DNA of 64,000 nucleotides from Rhypophila decipiens (taxonomy: Eukaryota; Ascomycota; Sordariomycetes; Sordariales; Naviculisporaceae), in contig MU858110.1 in NCBI GenBank assembly GCA_033297075.1, positions 62,001 to 126,000 on the forward strand, given 5' to 3'. A model generated the notes under the pieces. That model was not told the DNA's origin. It made no database searches and saw nothing but the letters and a program-made list of their open reading frames with translations. Within the stretch, counting starts at the first letter, position 1; the number at the start of each line of letters is the position of its first letter. A program made the translations under genes and the position numbers. Of the stretch, positions 53,846-64,000 are shown piece by piece.

Positions 53846-56800
53846 TCAAGTCTGGAGGACATCCAGCTCGGCCTCTGTCGGCAGCGCCGGCGTCTCGTGC
53901 GTCGGAATGTCCTCGCCCTTCTCGAATGCCATACCAGGTCCCTGATAACTCGGTTCAGCGATCACGCTGCTCGGTCCTGCAATGTGAGTATCTGCGAGCT
54001 CCCCTGCATTGTCAACCGCCAATATATGGCGTTCAGAATGGGTTCCCGTAGCCGGCTTTACCGGCGTGGGGCTGATCACTCCGGGTGAGCGGGCAACATA
54101 TGTTGGGGACTTAGCGTCTTCAGACCCGTACGGGAGTGGGCGCGATGGGAGCTCTTCTCCCTTTGTTCCAATCACAGAATCCCCCGATTGCGCACTCCCA
54201 GCCAATTTCTGCAGCAGCACGTCAGAGTGCTGCTTGGCCAGCTTCTGAAGCTGCGCCATTGGATCCTTATAGTCACGAAGGACGTTAGCCAGGTCACAAA
54301 GGCAGTCTGCTGGGGTCCACCAAATCCCATGCACACATACCCACTCAGACTGCGCGGGCACGCCTTCTGCGGCTGGCAGCTTCTCGTCCTCCTCCTCTTC
54401 CGAGCCGGTTCCGGGGCCACCAATACCCCAGAATCTCGGTCTCCGGGTAGGGGCAGGAGTGACGGGCAGGCTAGGCCGATCTTCCGCGCTGGGGAAATCA
54501 GTAACCCTGAGTCCCGAGTGTCCCCAACTCTGCTCCCCGCTACTACCAGCCTGTTGAACCCCACCTAAGCGCAATCCCTGGCTCCGCGTGCGACGATGCT
54601 TTTGCATGGCATCAACGTACCGAGTGATCTCTGGTACGTCATCCCAAGCGTTCGTGCGTGGGAATGCTGACCAAGGAATGGGTGCAGTAGGTGTCTGTGG
54701 CTCGCTCTTGGACGATTCGGTCACAGATGGCTCAGTTTGCCTTTGCGGCGCAGTTGACTGGTTATCCTCGGGGACAGAGATTGGAGGTGAGCGAGCTTCA
54801 GGAGCCTCCTCATGGGCGAAGACTCGGGTTACTCTGGTCTGATTGTTCTCCCAGGGGAAAATGGGCTTAGGTTTCTCCCTTGGCGGTGCAGGAGCCTCTT
54901 TTGGCACCTCATACCACATATTTCTGGGAGGAGATGGATACCGTTCGGGAGGGACGAAGGGCGCAGGATCGGAAGACATCTCGTACTGTATCTGTGGAAA
55001 GTTCATCGCTTCCGGTCGTGATTCGGGCGGAGGAGGTTGTCTAGAAGAAATAATGTCAGTCTTTATGTCCATAACACAGGGGTCTGACGTGATGAACTAA
55101 CCTCTGAGCATCCCAACTGATGGTGACTACGGGCTCAGGTTTCGGCTGTGGCGGAGATGGGTGGGAAGCCCGTTCTTGGTGGTATGGTTCCTGCTCTTTT
55201 CGAGCCTCAGTATTTTGACCCTCTTGACTTGAAAAAGCATTTCGAAAAGACTCGCTGGGAGGGGGGTTGGGATGCGTGGATATCTGGACTGAACTTCCAG
55301 GTCGAGACTCCTCGTGGTGATGCTGTTGTTCTGGAACGCCCTGGTGGCTCTCGACCGAACTTCCAGGGTGAGAGTGCCCATGGTGATGGTGGTGTTGGTG
55401 TTGGTGTTGGTGCGGGCGTGGTGGCTCATATTGCTGCACTGTATTTGGATCATGCTGCTGGCCCGGATGTTGGTCATGACGCTGATCATGGTGGGAGTGG
55501 TGGTGATGGTGAGCCTGAGGAGTAAAAGCATAATACTCAGAGCGTTGATGCGCAGGCGGGTCGTGAGAAATATCATGTTGAAGATCAAAATGCTGGTGAT
55601 GCTGGTCTTGGGTCTGAAAATGCAACTGGGATGGTAGAAATGTACGCGAGGGCTCCCGATATTGCTGACCGTGAGAAGTAGATGGCTGTTTATGCGATGG
55701 TTCGCCGACAGGGACGACATAGCTGGTCCTAGGCTGGTATTCTCCCTTCACGAAGTACTGCACTATTTCGGGAGCGGGTTGCTGTTGCGGTTGGGCGGAG
55801 GTAACCTACATCAATGTCAGAATGCAAAGTTTAGGCGTGAGCTTCAGCTGTCAACATACCTCTTTGCGATAGTGTCGGTCATAGACAGCCCACCACCTCC
55901 CGGCAATCTCGTCGAAGGGTGAGCTTCCAGTCGATCTGTCCCGCCCAAGGGCCCAGGGCTTCTCGGAACCAATAAAGTGGACCAGGTTGATGCCTGACTG
56001 AAAATGCCTATAGGCCGGTACGTATTGGTAGTGGGCCGAGGGCGTAACGTTGTAGGTGAAGTTGAGGCGGTTGTACGTGTTCTTGAAGTGCATGTTCAGC
56101 AGGCCTTGATCAGCGCCATCGAACGAGATACCCCTTTCTGCCATGGCCATCAAGGCATAGTACTCTCCGAGACTCGGTGTCAAAACCATAACACCCGTGT
56201 TGAAGAGGTCGGGCCATCCGATATCAGGGGCGGCCGAAAAGCTGTGAGGAAGAGCAAAGAGTTCGTCCACGGCTCGGTAAGCTACGACATCGGCATCGAG
56301 GTAGACAATCTTCCGGAACTGGGTCTGCTTCCACAGGTTGATTTTGGTGAAGGCCGAGTGCAGGTCGGGTCGGTTCATAAGGAAGAGATTGGCCGGCTTC
56401 TCGTTCTGGATTCGGGGCACGGGTATCACATAGTCGTAGACGGCCTTTTGGTGCGGAATAACGCGTTAGTAACTGGTGAACATGACATTGGGGAAAGATT
56501 AGGCGTGTAGGGAGCTTACCTGTAGTTGAGTTATCACCTCGGCCGATACCGTGTCCAGGGTGACCAGGATGGCCAACTTCTTGGTTGTGCCTGCATCGCG
56601 AAGTGAATGCGCGAGTACCAGAGCCCCTGAAGTGACCAGTTAGCTATGAGAATTTTCGTAAACGTAAAGGCAAAACCAAAGGAAGTTTAGGACATACCAG
56701 GAAGATAGTCGTCTGTCAAGAGAAGCTATTCCATGAATTGATCAGTTCCAAGGTCTATCGTGAAGAGACTGCGGGGTCATAGAATGGATCCCAGTTTGGC

Positions 56801-56984
56801 ATCTCTGACATGTCTTGGTGATCCCAGGAGTGACCAATTGAGCACGGCTCGTTCAACATCCCAATGTGCGTGACGGACACAAGACTTGACTTGTGTATGA
56901 GATGCCAAAATGACGATTTCATGACCTGATGGGCAAAGTTGAACTCACACTCGCGTACACATCCTCCCCTCCTTGCGCAGCCAT
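53846..56984 (-). CDS. Glycogenin (self-glucosylating glycogen initiator)
   Basis: Six minus-strand exons, 56984-56949, 56725-56698, 56626-56520, 56444-55860, 55805-55102 and 55040-53846, encode 884 residues; every junction is in frame. Exon 2 is a 28-nt microexon completing LLLTDDYLPG. The GT8 glycosyltransferase domain (about 10-255) includes ALVLAHSLRDAGTTKK, the metal-binding Asp107-Ala-Asp109 in VYLDADVVAYRAV, FNTGVMVL and GADQGLLNMHF. The long tail is disordered: a His/Gln-rich section (about 300-400), then WDAQR and PERYPSPPRNMWYEV. Near the end is EWVCVHGIWWTPADCLCDLA, a segment I associate with fungal glycogenins. The enzyme primes glycogen synthesis by attaching glucose from UDP-glucose to its own tyrosine; the acceptor tyrosine was not identified. 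Confidence 0.9.
55374..55513 (-). repeat. His/Gln-rich coding tract in the glycogenin tail
   Basis: CAT/CAC/CAA codon repeats encode HHHHHSHHDQRHDQ and HQHQHQHHHHHGHSH. On the plus strand they appear as GGTGTTGGTGTTGGTG runs. Both codons for His are mixed, so this is not a pure nucleotide slippage product. Confidence 0.85.
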
Positions 56985-58647
56985 TATGCGCAGGGCCCCT
57001 CGCTAGCGACGTCAATGGAGCGCGGACTGGGGACTTGGGACAGTAGCTAGGACGAAGGGGTCTGGACTTTTGCTCAATGGCGATGCTCTAAACTGCGGCA
57101 AGAGAGCAAATTTGAGCTCGGGTTTGGAGAAAAGATGCTCGCACAGAGGAAAATTTACAAAAGGTTATCGGTTAACATTCTGGAGGAAGAGCCGGAAATT
57201 CATGGAAGGACCTTCAACTCGGGATTGAACCACAACAAACTGCCCTGGGCTCCTCGCGCCCCACAGGCGGCTTGACAGGGGAGCTCAGGAAGCTCCAACT
57301 GACGGGTAGCTTGGTGACCCCCCCCGTTTAACGGACCCGCAAGATGAGCTCACCAGAAAAGCTGCGAGCTTGGGGCAACAAGACCCCTGCAATGTTTATT
57401 ATCTCAACTGTTGCAGGGATTATTTTATAATTTATCAGCCATCTCACTTTTGTCCGACATTGAGCTCACCATCCTCGACAAGCCAAGGCAGAAGAAATCA
57501 AGGACAAGATCTTTTCTTCGATGTTTCTGCAATGTAATGGAGACTACATATGCGCTGCTTGAGAGGCTAATTGGCCGTGACCTCGAAGCGTCCGGCTCAT
57601 TGGGCAGGACCGTTTTGATGGACGGTGGCACCAGCTCGACAAATTGGGAACCTTGATGGAAGAGGCCCAAGAGGGACTCGAAGCTTCGAGGTTGCCGCGG
57701 CTCATGATATTTGCTTTGAGGCACGGCACGCGAAGATGTCGTCTGACAATTATCAATGGAGCCACCGGACGAAACCACTTTTTTACTGGTGCTGATCATT
57801 GGACAAATCGAAGATCGATAACATCGAGATGCTCCCATCCACCATCTCCAGCCCATTGGGATGCCGGGGGCCGTTGAAGCGTTCGTCCAATTTCCTTCGG
57901 TTGGGCAAAGAATGTCTCAGTTGACAACAAGCCACCGGCACCCTGCAGCCAAACCGTTTAAAATTCGAAACAGCTTGCCTTTAGTGTGATGAATTATGAA
58001 AGTGCAGGAGGAGTGCGTGCATTTGGTAGATTATCGTGGAGAATTGACCGAGATCCCTTGTTGTTGCCAGGGAAGGGCGGATGGTACCCAAGCAATGGGA
58101 CCGACAGTTTATGAATTCATGATCATGATACGGATAGTTCTTCTCGTTTTCCATCCATGACGCCGGCCGGCGATATCGTGAACTAAACCCTGTCTGCCTG
58201 CCGGCATCGGCCTGTTGCATCATGGTGGTGTTCTCGAATCTGGTTGCGTCGTGGGCTTGCCACCATGCCCCGCCTCCATTCAGTCGAAACTTCTGTCTCA
58301 ATATTGGGAATTGTGTTCGCACGAGCAACACACCGTTTGTTATACAGCATTTCATGCCGGAAGGAGATTTGGCATCCGGGAGTTACATCTATTGGTTTGG
58401 GATGCCGGTGGTCAAGTTCGTTGCCAAGAGTGCTTGCTGGCTGGTTTGATTATGTAACTTGTCAACAGCTGGCGGCACTCGATTGATAGCTAGGTTGATA
58501 AGGAGCGCAGCTGGCAGCCAACTAGCACTTGAAGACCCTGATCTAAGATAAGATAACGCACACGGGAGCCAAAAAAGGGGTGAGTCAAAGTCAATAAAAC
58601 ACCAAAAAGATCATCGCCACATTCCCCTAATTGCCACCTAGAAAATA
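56985..58647. other. Intergenic region upstream of glycogenin
   Basis: About 1.7 kb. Open frames around 57411-57877 on both strands lack recognisable features. A CCCCCCCC tract occurs near 57318. No gene is supported. Confidence 0.5.
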
Positions 58648-58719
58648 TGAGGCCCACCCGATTTGAACGGATAACCTTTCGATCTGGAGTCGAACGCGCT
58701 ACCATTGCGCCAGGGCCCC
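58648..58719 (-). tRNA. tRNA-Trp (CCA)
   Basis: A 72-nt intronless minus-strand cloverleaf. Acceptor GGGGCCC pairs with GGGCCTC (one G-T), the D arm is GCGC-AATGGTA-GCGC, the anticodon stem TTCGA/TCGAA encloses CTCCAGA (anticodon CCA), and the T arm is ATCCG-TTCAAAT-CGGGT. Confidence 0.93.
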
Positions 58720-58989
58720 ACTTTAACTTCTCCAGGAGGAGGAATGGTGTGTTTCGATGGATGGTGGCCTTTGACATCTGGCTTATATCACTTGGTGCGG
58801 AGAGCTTCTCCACACACGCGCATATGAGGATTTCCTGACTCGGGTTTGAATACCAAAGGCAATAACCATATGCCGGCGTGTTCCGCACTTGGTGCTTCAG
58901 GTTCGTGGTCAAAATCTCCTTTTACTCGTAGGATAGCCAATGGCATGGTCGTGGCAGGCCTTCAAATTGCAGCTACCATTCCAATTTTG

Positions 58990-59243
58990 ACCTTCTAGCC
59001 CAGTCAGGCCTTTATTCCAACTAGTCAAGGCGTTTATTCTAGCCAGTCAATATATTTATTCGTACCGGTTAAAGCATATATCCCAGCCTAACAAGGCATC
59101 TAGTCTAGCCATACAAAGCATTTTTTCTAGCTCCCTAGAGCATCATTCCTCGCTATAGAAAACATCTTTTCTAGCTACCTAGGGCATCTATTCAAATATA
59201 TCAAGGCATCTATTCGGGTCAGCATATGCATTTTACTCTAGCC
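58990..59243 (+). repeat. Diverged 22-nt tandem array, same family as the MITE core
   Basis: About eleven consecutive units of 22 nt (one is 23) with core AGCCAGTCAAGGC then TTTATTC. Many substitutions but almost no indels have accumulated. The unit is the reverse complement of the repeat at 28682-28810. I could not find clear terminal inverted repeats here, so either the element is old or only the array was copied. Confidence 0.8.
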
Positions 59244-62200
59244 AGCACCAATCCGTCCACTCCAAGGACTTCTTTGTATTCATACCGGCAACTTTTTATG
59301 GGCAGCAAGAAATCCACCACCGGGAACGGGCTGATATGCAAGCCAACAACATGAAACAAATATTGATCTTCTGGGGTGGAGGTATGTAGTTGCATCCCGC
59401 TCCGGATGCTGCAACGCAGATGCATATCTGCGAAAATGTCATTTGTTCAGCTATTTTAAACTCTCATCAATGAGTGAGTGAGTGAATTATTCGGCAAGTC
59501 AATCCGGGAATAGTGGAACTAGACAGATGATCGGGGAGGCAAAAGGCTGGGTTTGTCCGAACTGGCTGCAAGTTGGCGAGGCTGAGGTCGGATGTCGGTT
59601 GTGTAAGTTGGTTGGTCCGAAGCGTGCAGGTATGTAAGCCGGAGGGAATCCGAGTTAAGCACCGTGACCTGTGCAAGAGAAGACGGGATGGCAAAGTATA
59701 ACTGGACAACTGACGAGACTAGGTAAAAGAAGAGACGAAAAAGAGCCAGTGCGAGTCCTCTATCTTTCGGAGCATAACATGTCCAGACCAGAGAGAGTTG
59801 AGACGGCGTCTTGTCTTGGATAGATTCCTTCCAGCCTTCGGACGAATCCCTCGCCCGACTGACTTACATATGATAGGATGAGGAGAAGGTTAGAATGATG
59901 GATTCATTGTCATCCGCAGGAGTGACACAAGACGAGGAGAATATATCGACATCTCCGCTCTGGGGCAACGACTGTTTTTGATCCTAGATGTATCCGTATA
60001 TGCAAGATATGAACGGATCAAGCTCTTGAAAGTGATAACGTGATAATTAGGAGCTTATATCAGCAAATAGTACTTGTGAAATCTGGACGAATCATCTCAG
60101 TGCCTATAAAGGCATATAGCAGGAGAAGCTAGCTTAAGACAGAGATATGAGTGTCAACATGATCCTCAGTTTCCCACTAGGATTGTATCTGGTCATGTAT
60201 AGTATTGTCCCAAGTATCGCAAGCTGTTCACGCAGCCCTGCTTTTCGGACTTCCCTCTCTCGGAGACACTAAAGAACATGCGAAGCAAATATACAGACCA
60301 GGTTTCGTGACAAAGGATCGAAAGCAAGTGTAAAAAGATGTTTCGAATCTGTTATCGATCGACAAATCTTACTATACCTCTCACATACGAAGAAACCCAA
60401 ACAAGAACGAAGCTCAGGTAAAGTGAACCGAGCGAAAAATCTCTATGATGTGTCACAGGGTTGTGACAAGACAGAAATGGTAAATACTGGATACCTCTTA
60501 CTCGGAGACAGGTAAGATGGGGATGGAGATCGCCTCCCGTGTCGAGTTGCGACGATACACAATGTGCCGCCCTCAGGTAGAGCGATGCACGTCTTTATCC
60601 CGTCCCCGTACTAGAGTAAACCTGAGGTAGGAGTAATACAGATAGGTGGAAAGATTAATAGGGGAGGGAATGATCCTCTGCGCGGGCCATATCAAAGCAA
60701 GTGATGGATGCAAGTGTACAGCCACCAGACGGTGCTGACACGCTGCCCAACCTTCCAGTCAAACCTGAATTAAATCCGGTGGTTTGGAATATCGAGGAAG
60801 AAAAGTGAGTAGCATAGTCAAGTCAGATGCTGTAAACGGTAAAAACGGGCACTAGATAGGCAAGACAAGTTGAAAGTTCGAGCAACAACAACCCCCGGCC
60901 ACCAGCCAGTCGACATGAGCACAGTAAGATGGGACTTTGGGCCCTCTCCCTCTCCTCTGTGCTCCTTACTGATATCCCTGCCTGCGGGTTTCCAAACCCT
61001 CGGCGAGGGCCAGGATGATTCGTTATCTCGAGGGGCAGGAGAATGGGGCTGAGGATGTTTTGATATATCATGATAGCCCGGACAGACCACATGTACACCT
61101 TCAAACCTTCAATCATTCCGTGCCACCTCCGGACAAATAGAGCACATATAATCCAGGTCGTCGTCGTCGTGCCCACCGGCGGCCGGCCAGAATCGGGGTA
61201 GAGCTCGTGACGCTCGTCGTGGTGTGGTGTAGTAAGCTATCCCCGTTACGGGGATATTCCGACACCGTGTTTTCATATTCCCAAAATATCCATCAAGCAT
61301 GATCCTCCGTGCCCAAGAGAAGAAAAGCACTTCATGATGGATGTTGTGTGCATCATCCCGGCCTAGATCGAGGAACAGGATAAGCGAGGCCGGTGTTGAA
61401 AGGTTTGTTTTCTGAAAAGGTTTGATAATCCGTCCGTGTTAGTGGTGAGCGGTCTGTCACGTCTGTCAAAAACAGACGGCACAGTTTTTCCTGCAGCATG
61501 ATGAACTACCAACAAGCGGGAACTGAAGCCCCACCTCGGATCAACCAGAGCCGTGGAATTTGGAACAAAAAGAGTAAGGCAGAGGCTTGCTGCAGGCATG
61601 ACCCGAGCAGCTGCCGAACTACTATTCACACTAAAGGACCCAGGCGAGAAAGAATACGGAACGGAGCGAAAACAACTTGAACGCCTCTTTTTGTTTTCGG
61701 TGATGATGTTGCGTTCATGGTAACTCGCGAAGCGAAGTACCGGTATGGGATACCACTGTAAACATCAGTGGAGCGAAAAGATTTCCCGGGATCGCTCCGC
61801 CCCGTGGATGTGGTCACGGAAGGTTGAAAGGCCGGCCGGGGCCAGGGCTGTGGTGGAAAAAAAGAGCCCTGAAGAAGAATAATTTTTAGCAACACCTTCC
61901 TTGCTGCTCCACAATCATCTCGGCCCCACAGCGTGATTCTAGCCCCGCGCTAGTCCATATCGGAGCTAGAATTCTTGGCGGGGTTGCGTGACTGTCTGAA
62001 GACCTTCGTTGCTTTTGGTGACTGCGTCACCGTGCTTGCTTCAGAAGCTTGGGCCCACCCAGCGCATCTTATCTGATTCTGATGCAAAGCACAAAGGGAC
62101 TCTCTTGACCCAGGCAGGTTTCTGGATTTATGTCAGACGTCAATCACGAGGCTTGTTGATTTTCCATATTCGATCAGTTCTGTTCCTAATTTTCTACTTT

Positions 62201-64000
62201 GAGATGCTACGACATGACGTGATACTAGATGAGAATATGGCTGCATTGGGAAATGGCATGTAGTGTAGGTCTAAGACAAAAACCTGGTTCGGGAGAATCT
62301 GGACGATGAGACTCTGTACGGATAGTAAAAGCAAGTTGGGTAGATTGCCATTTTCCATCATCGTACATGACTTCTTGCCACCTTTTGCAGTGATACGAAG
62401 TTGAGGATCAGAAAGCAGGAAAACCATTGCAGAAGATGCCCGATAGGGTAAGGTGCATGCATCGCAGCTCCTGTTGCATACAGCATCGCGAGCTTCATGC
62501 TGCCGGATAAGGGGTCTTTTGGTCAACCCCTGATCAGACGAATCGGTTTCGTCATTTCATCACTTTTTCAAGTGCTTATCACCCCGTCACCTTCAACCAC
62601 TTTTTCTCATTGCGAGGCTGATTGTTGGTGATTGAAAGGAAACGATTCAAGATGAGCAGCACTGCAGTAATTGATGTGATATCTAGAGGTGGGGGTTGCA
62701 CAAAAGTTTTGGTTTTAGCGTTCGTTTTGTTTCTTCTCAATCCATGTCAGTTCGCGTGTGCTGCCGTGCTCAGACAGACATCAAGGTTTTAGAGTTATCT
62801 TCAAAGTGTCACAGAACCCCCAGTCGGTGTTTGATCTTCTGACATGGACAAGCAACACCCTTCGACATCTCGAAACCAGGAAAAAGCTTCTCGTAGAATG
62901 GGCGATTCGCCTGTGTATTACTACACACATGAAGAAAGTTCAGACGAAGAACCGGGATACAGCTTTATCGTAGACATCACCACCTGTGTTCTATCACGAT
63001 CTTTTCCTGATGTCTTGGCGGGTAGCCAGTCGCATCCTCGTCTTCGAAACAATTCTTGGCTGCAGCCGAAACACCTCGTGGGTTTTGCACTGACTTTGAC
63101 ACGGTAATGTTCGTGAAATGCATTCATTCAAACAAACATACATCTCCAAAAGGGAAAAGAGACCTTCGGTCAAGAGCTGAAAAGGCTTGCAGGAGGTCCG
63201 TTTTAGGGTATGAGGTTCCTGAACCCTGATTTGTGGTGATGGACGAACATGTGGTGGCAGAGCACCGCTGATGGTGTTGTGGAACGAACGAGTTACAGCA
63301 GCTCTCGCTCACATTCAAACAGCACGTATCCAGAGAGGCTGGCTGACGACGAACCTATTCGCGCATCCACCATACAGCTCGCATCACCTCAGTGCCGGCT
63401 TTCCATGTCGAGGGATGATCCACGCCTGTGGTTGGTTGAGTGGTTGAACACCGCCTAAACCTCCTGAAAGTCGAATGACATTGGTGATCCGATAGCCAAG
63501 GGAGATCGCTATCCACCCCTCCGCTTGTGGATTGAGCGATCCCGTTCTCGTCAGGCACGGGGTTGGTGAACTCTCTTCAAGCCGCTGAATGGAATGTTGC
63601 GTCTAGGAATGAGAAAGCCGTTCCCGGACGCATTGATTTTGACTCAATTCGGCCAACTAGAATTTTTTGGCGAGGCAGCCTTGACTCCCTTTTTCAATAT
63701 CTATCTTTATGCTGCGAGTGGGGGGGTTTTGAAGGGGCCGGTCGGCCGCGATAGTGATCAGAGGGGCAGGAACAATTGTGCCGCTTGTCGGGTTCAGCTC
63801 AGCCATCGATTTCCGCCACCAAAAACAGGTTAAAAGTTGATGGCTGACTGTGTGAATATGGCATGATCAGCCAGCGATATTCTAGTAGGATTTCCGCATG
63901 ATTGTCGAGGGATGCAGTACCTAGACGGCTGCCACGTAATTCATAAAGGCCAAATGTGTTCAGAAGACAGCGACAAATCTGAGTCTGGCTTGCCTGGACC
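59244..64000. other. Long region without a recognisable protein gene
   Basis: About 4.8 kb. Open frames are short and lack recognisable motifs. The 59400-61700 part is purine-rich on the plus strand, so its complement is pyrimidine-rich like a fungal leader. A perfect 19-nt palindrome lies at 61238-61256. It could be the long upstream region of a gene beyond the window edge, or hold non-coding transcripts; the sequence alone does not decide. Confidence 0.5.
61238..61256. promoter_or_regulatory. Perfect palindrome, possible dimer binding site
   Basis: TATCCCCGTTACGGGGATA is a 9-bp perfect inverted repeat with a one-base spacer. The CCCCG half-site is of the kind used by zinc-cluster or stress-type regulators, but no factor can be named. 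Confidence 0.3.

Noticed and set aside
57411..57877. Overlapping open frames on both strands upstream of glycogenin
   Set aside because: No recognisable motif, no splice structure and similar length on both strands, as expected by chance.
62758..63107. Two overlapping plus-strand open frames
   Set aside because: Short, unrelated to any family I know, and without clear splice partners.

Overview
The window is nuclear DNA of a filamentous ascomycete (Pezizomycotina; the protein flavour is closest to Eurotiomycetes, but I cannot name the order with certainty). The reasons are single-copy eukaryotic genes on both strands, short introns (mostly 55-80 nt) with GTRNGT donors and CTRAC-like branch sites, scattered Pol III tRNA genes, and typically fungal proteins such as a fused PABA synthase, a Mid1 calcium channel subunit, an RFX/CRT1 repressor and glycogenin. 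It reads as conserved housekeeping chromosome rather than a secondary-metabolite cluster.

Layout. 1-3.2 kb: no intact gene, but decayed coding-like sequence. 3.2-13.5 kb (+): a degenerate SDR protein, TRS120/HypA (TRAPPII) and PABA synthase. 13.5-19 kb: VPS55 (-), proteasome alpha6/PRE5 (+) with an unusual open frame directly behind its stop codon, and a LOG-family protein (-). 19.8-24.7 kb (+): a CLPTM1-family membrane protein and a zinc-binding-type protein ending in a CaaX box. 25-31 kb: a tRNA-like Pol III element, SEC22 (-), the tri-snRNP 27K protein (-), a small transposon (MITE), ELP5 (+) and tRNA-Gly. 31-37.4 kb: an ASXH-domain protein (-), a SMAP-domain protein (+), RAMP4/YSY6 (-) and an INA17-like mitochondrial protein (+). 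38-42 kb (-): MID1 and YOP1. 43 kb: tRNA-Val. 44.8-52.8 kb (+): RFX1, a monoacylglycerol-lipase-like hydrolase and a Mn-type CDF transporter. 53.8-57 kb (-): glycogenin. 57-64 kb: no convincing protein gene; it holds tRNA-Trp and a diverged 22-nt tandem array.

There is no operon-like logic, but several products share a theme of ER/Golgi membrane traffic (TRS120, VPS55, SEC22, YOP1, RAMP4, CLPTM1). The observations most worth following are: (1) a 138-codon open frame, in phase with PRE5 and directly after its TAG, which a 60-nt in-frame alternative intron ending exactly at that TAG (or stop readthrough) could join to the proteasome subunit; (2) a 240-bp MITE with near-perfect terminal inverted repeats, an 8-bp target duplication and a 22-nt satellite core that recurs in opposite orientation 30 kb away; (3) a Pol III tRNA-like gene with a roughly 70-nt insertion closed by a 12-bp helix; (4) an uncharacterised Cys/His protein ending in a farnesylation motif. 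All exon boundaries are by eye from splice signals, frame continuity and remembered family conservation; none has been tested against transcripts or databases.
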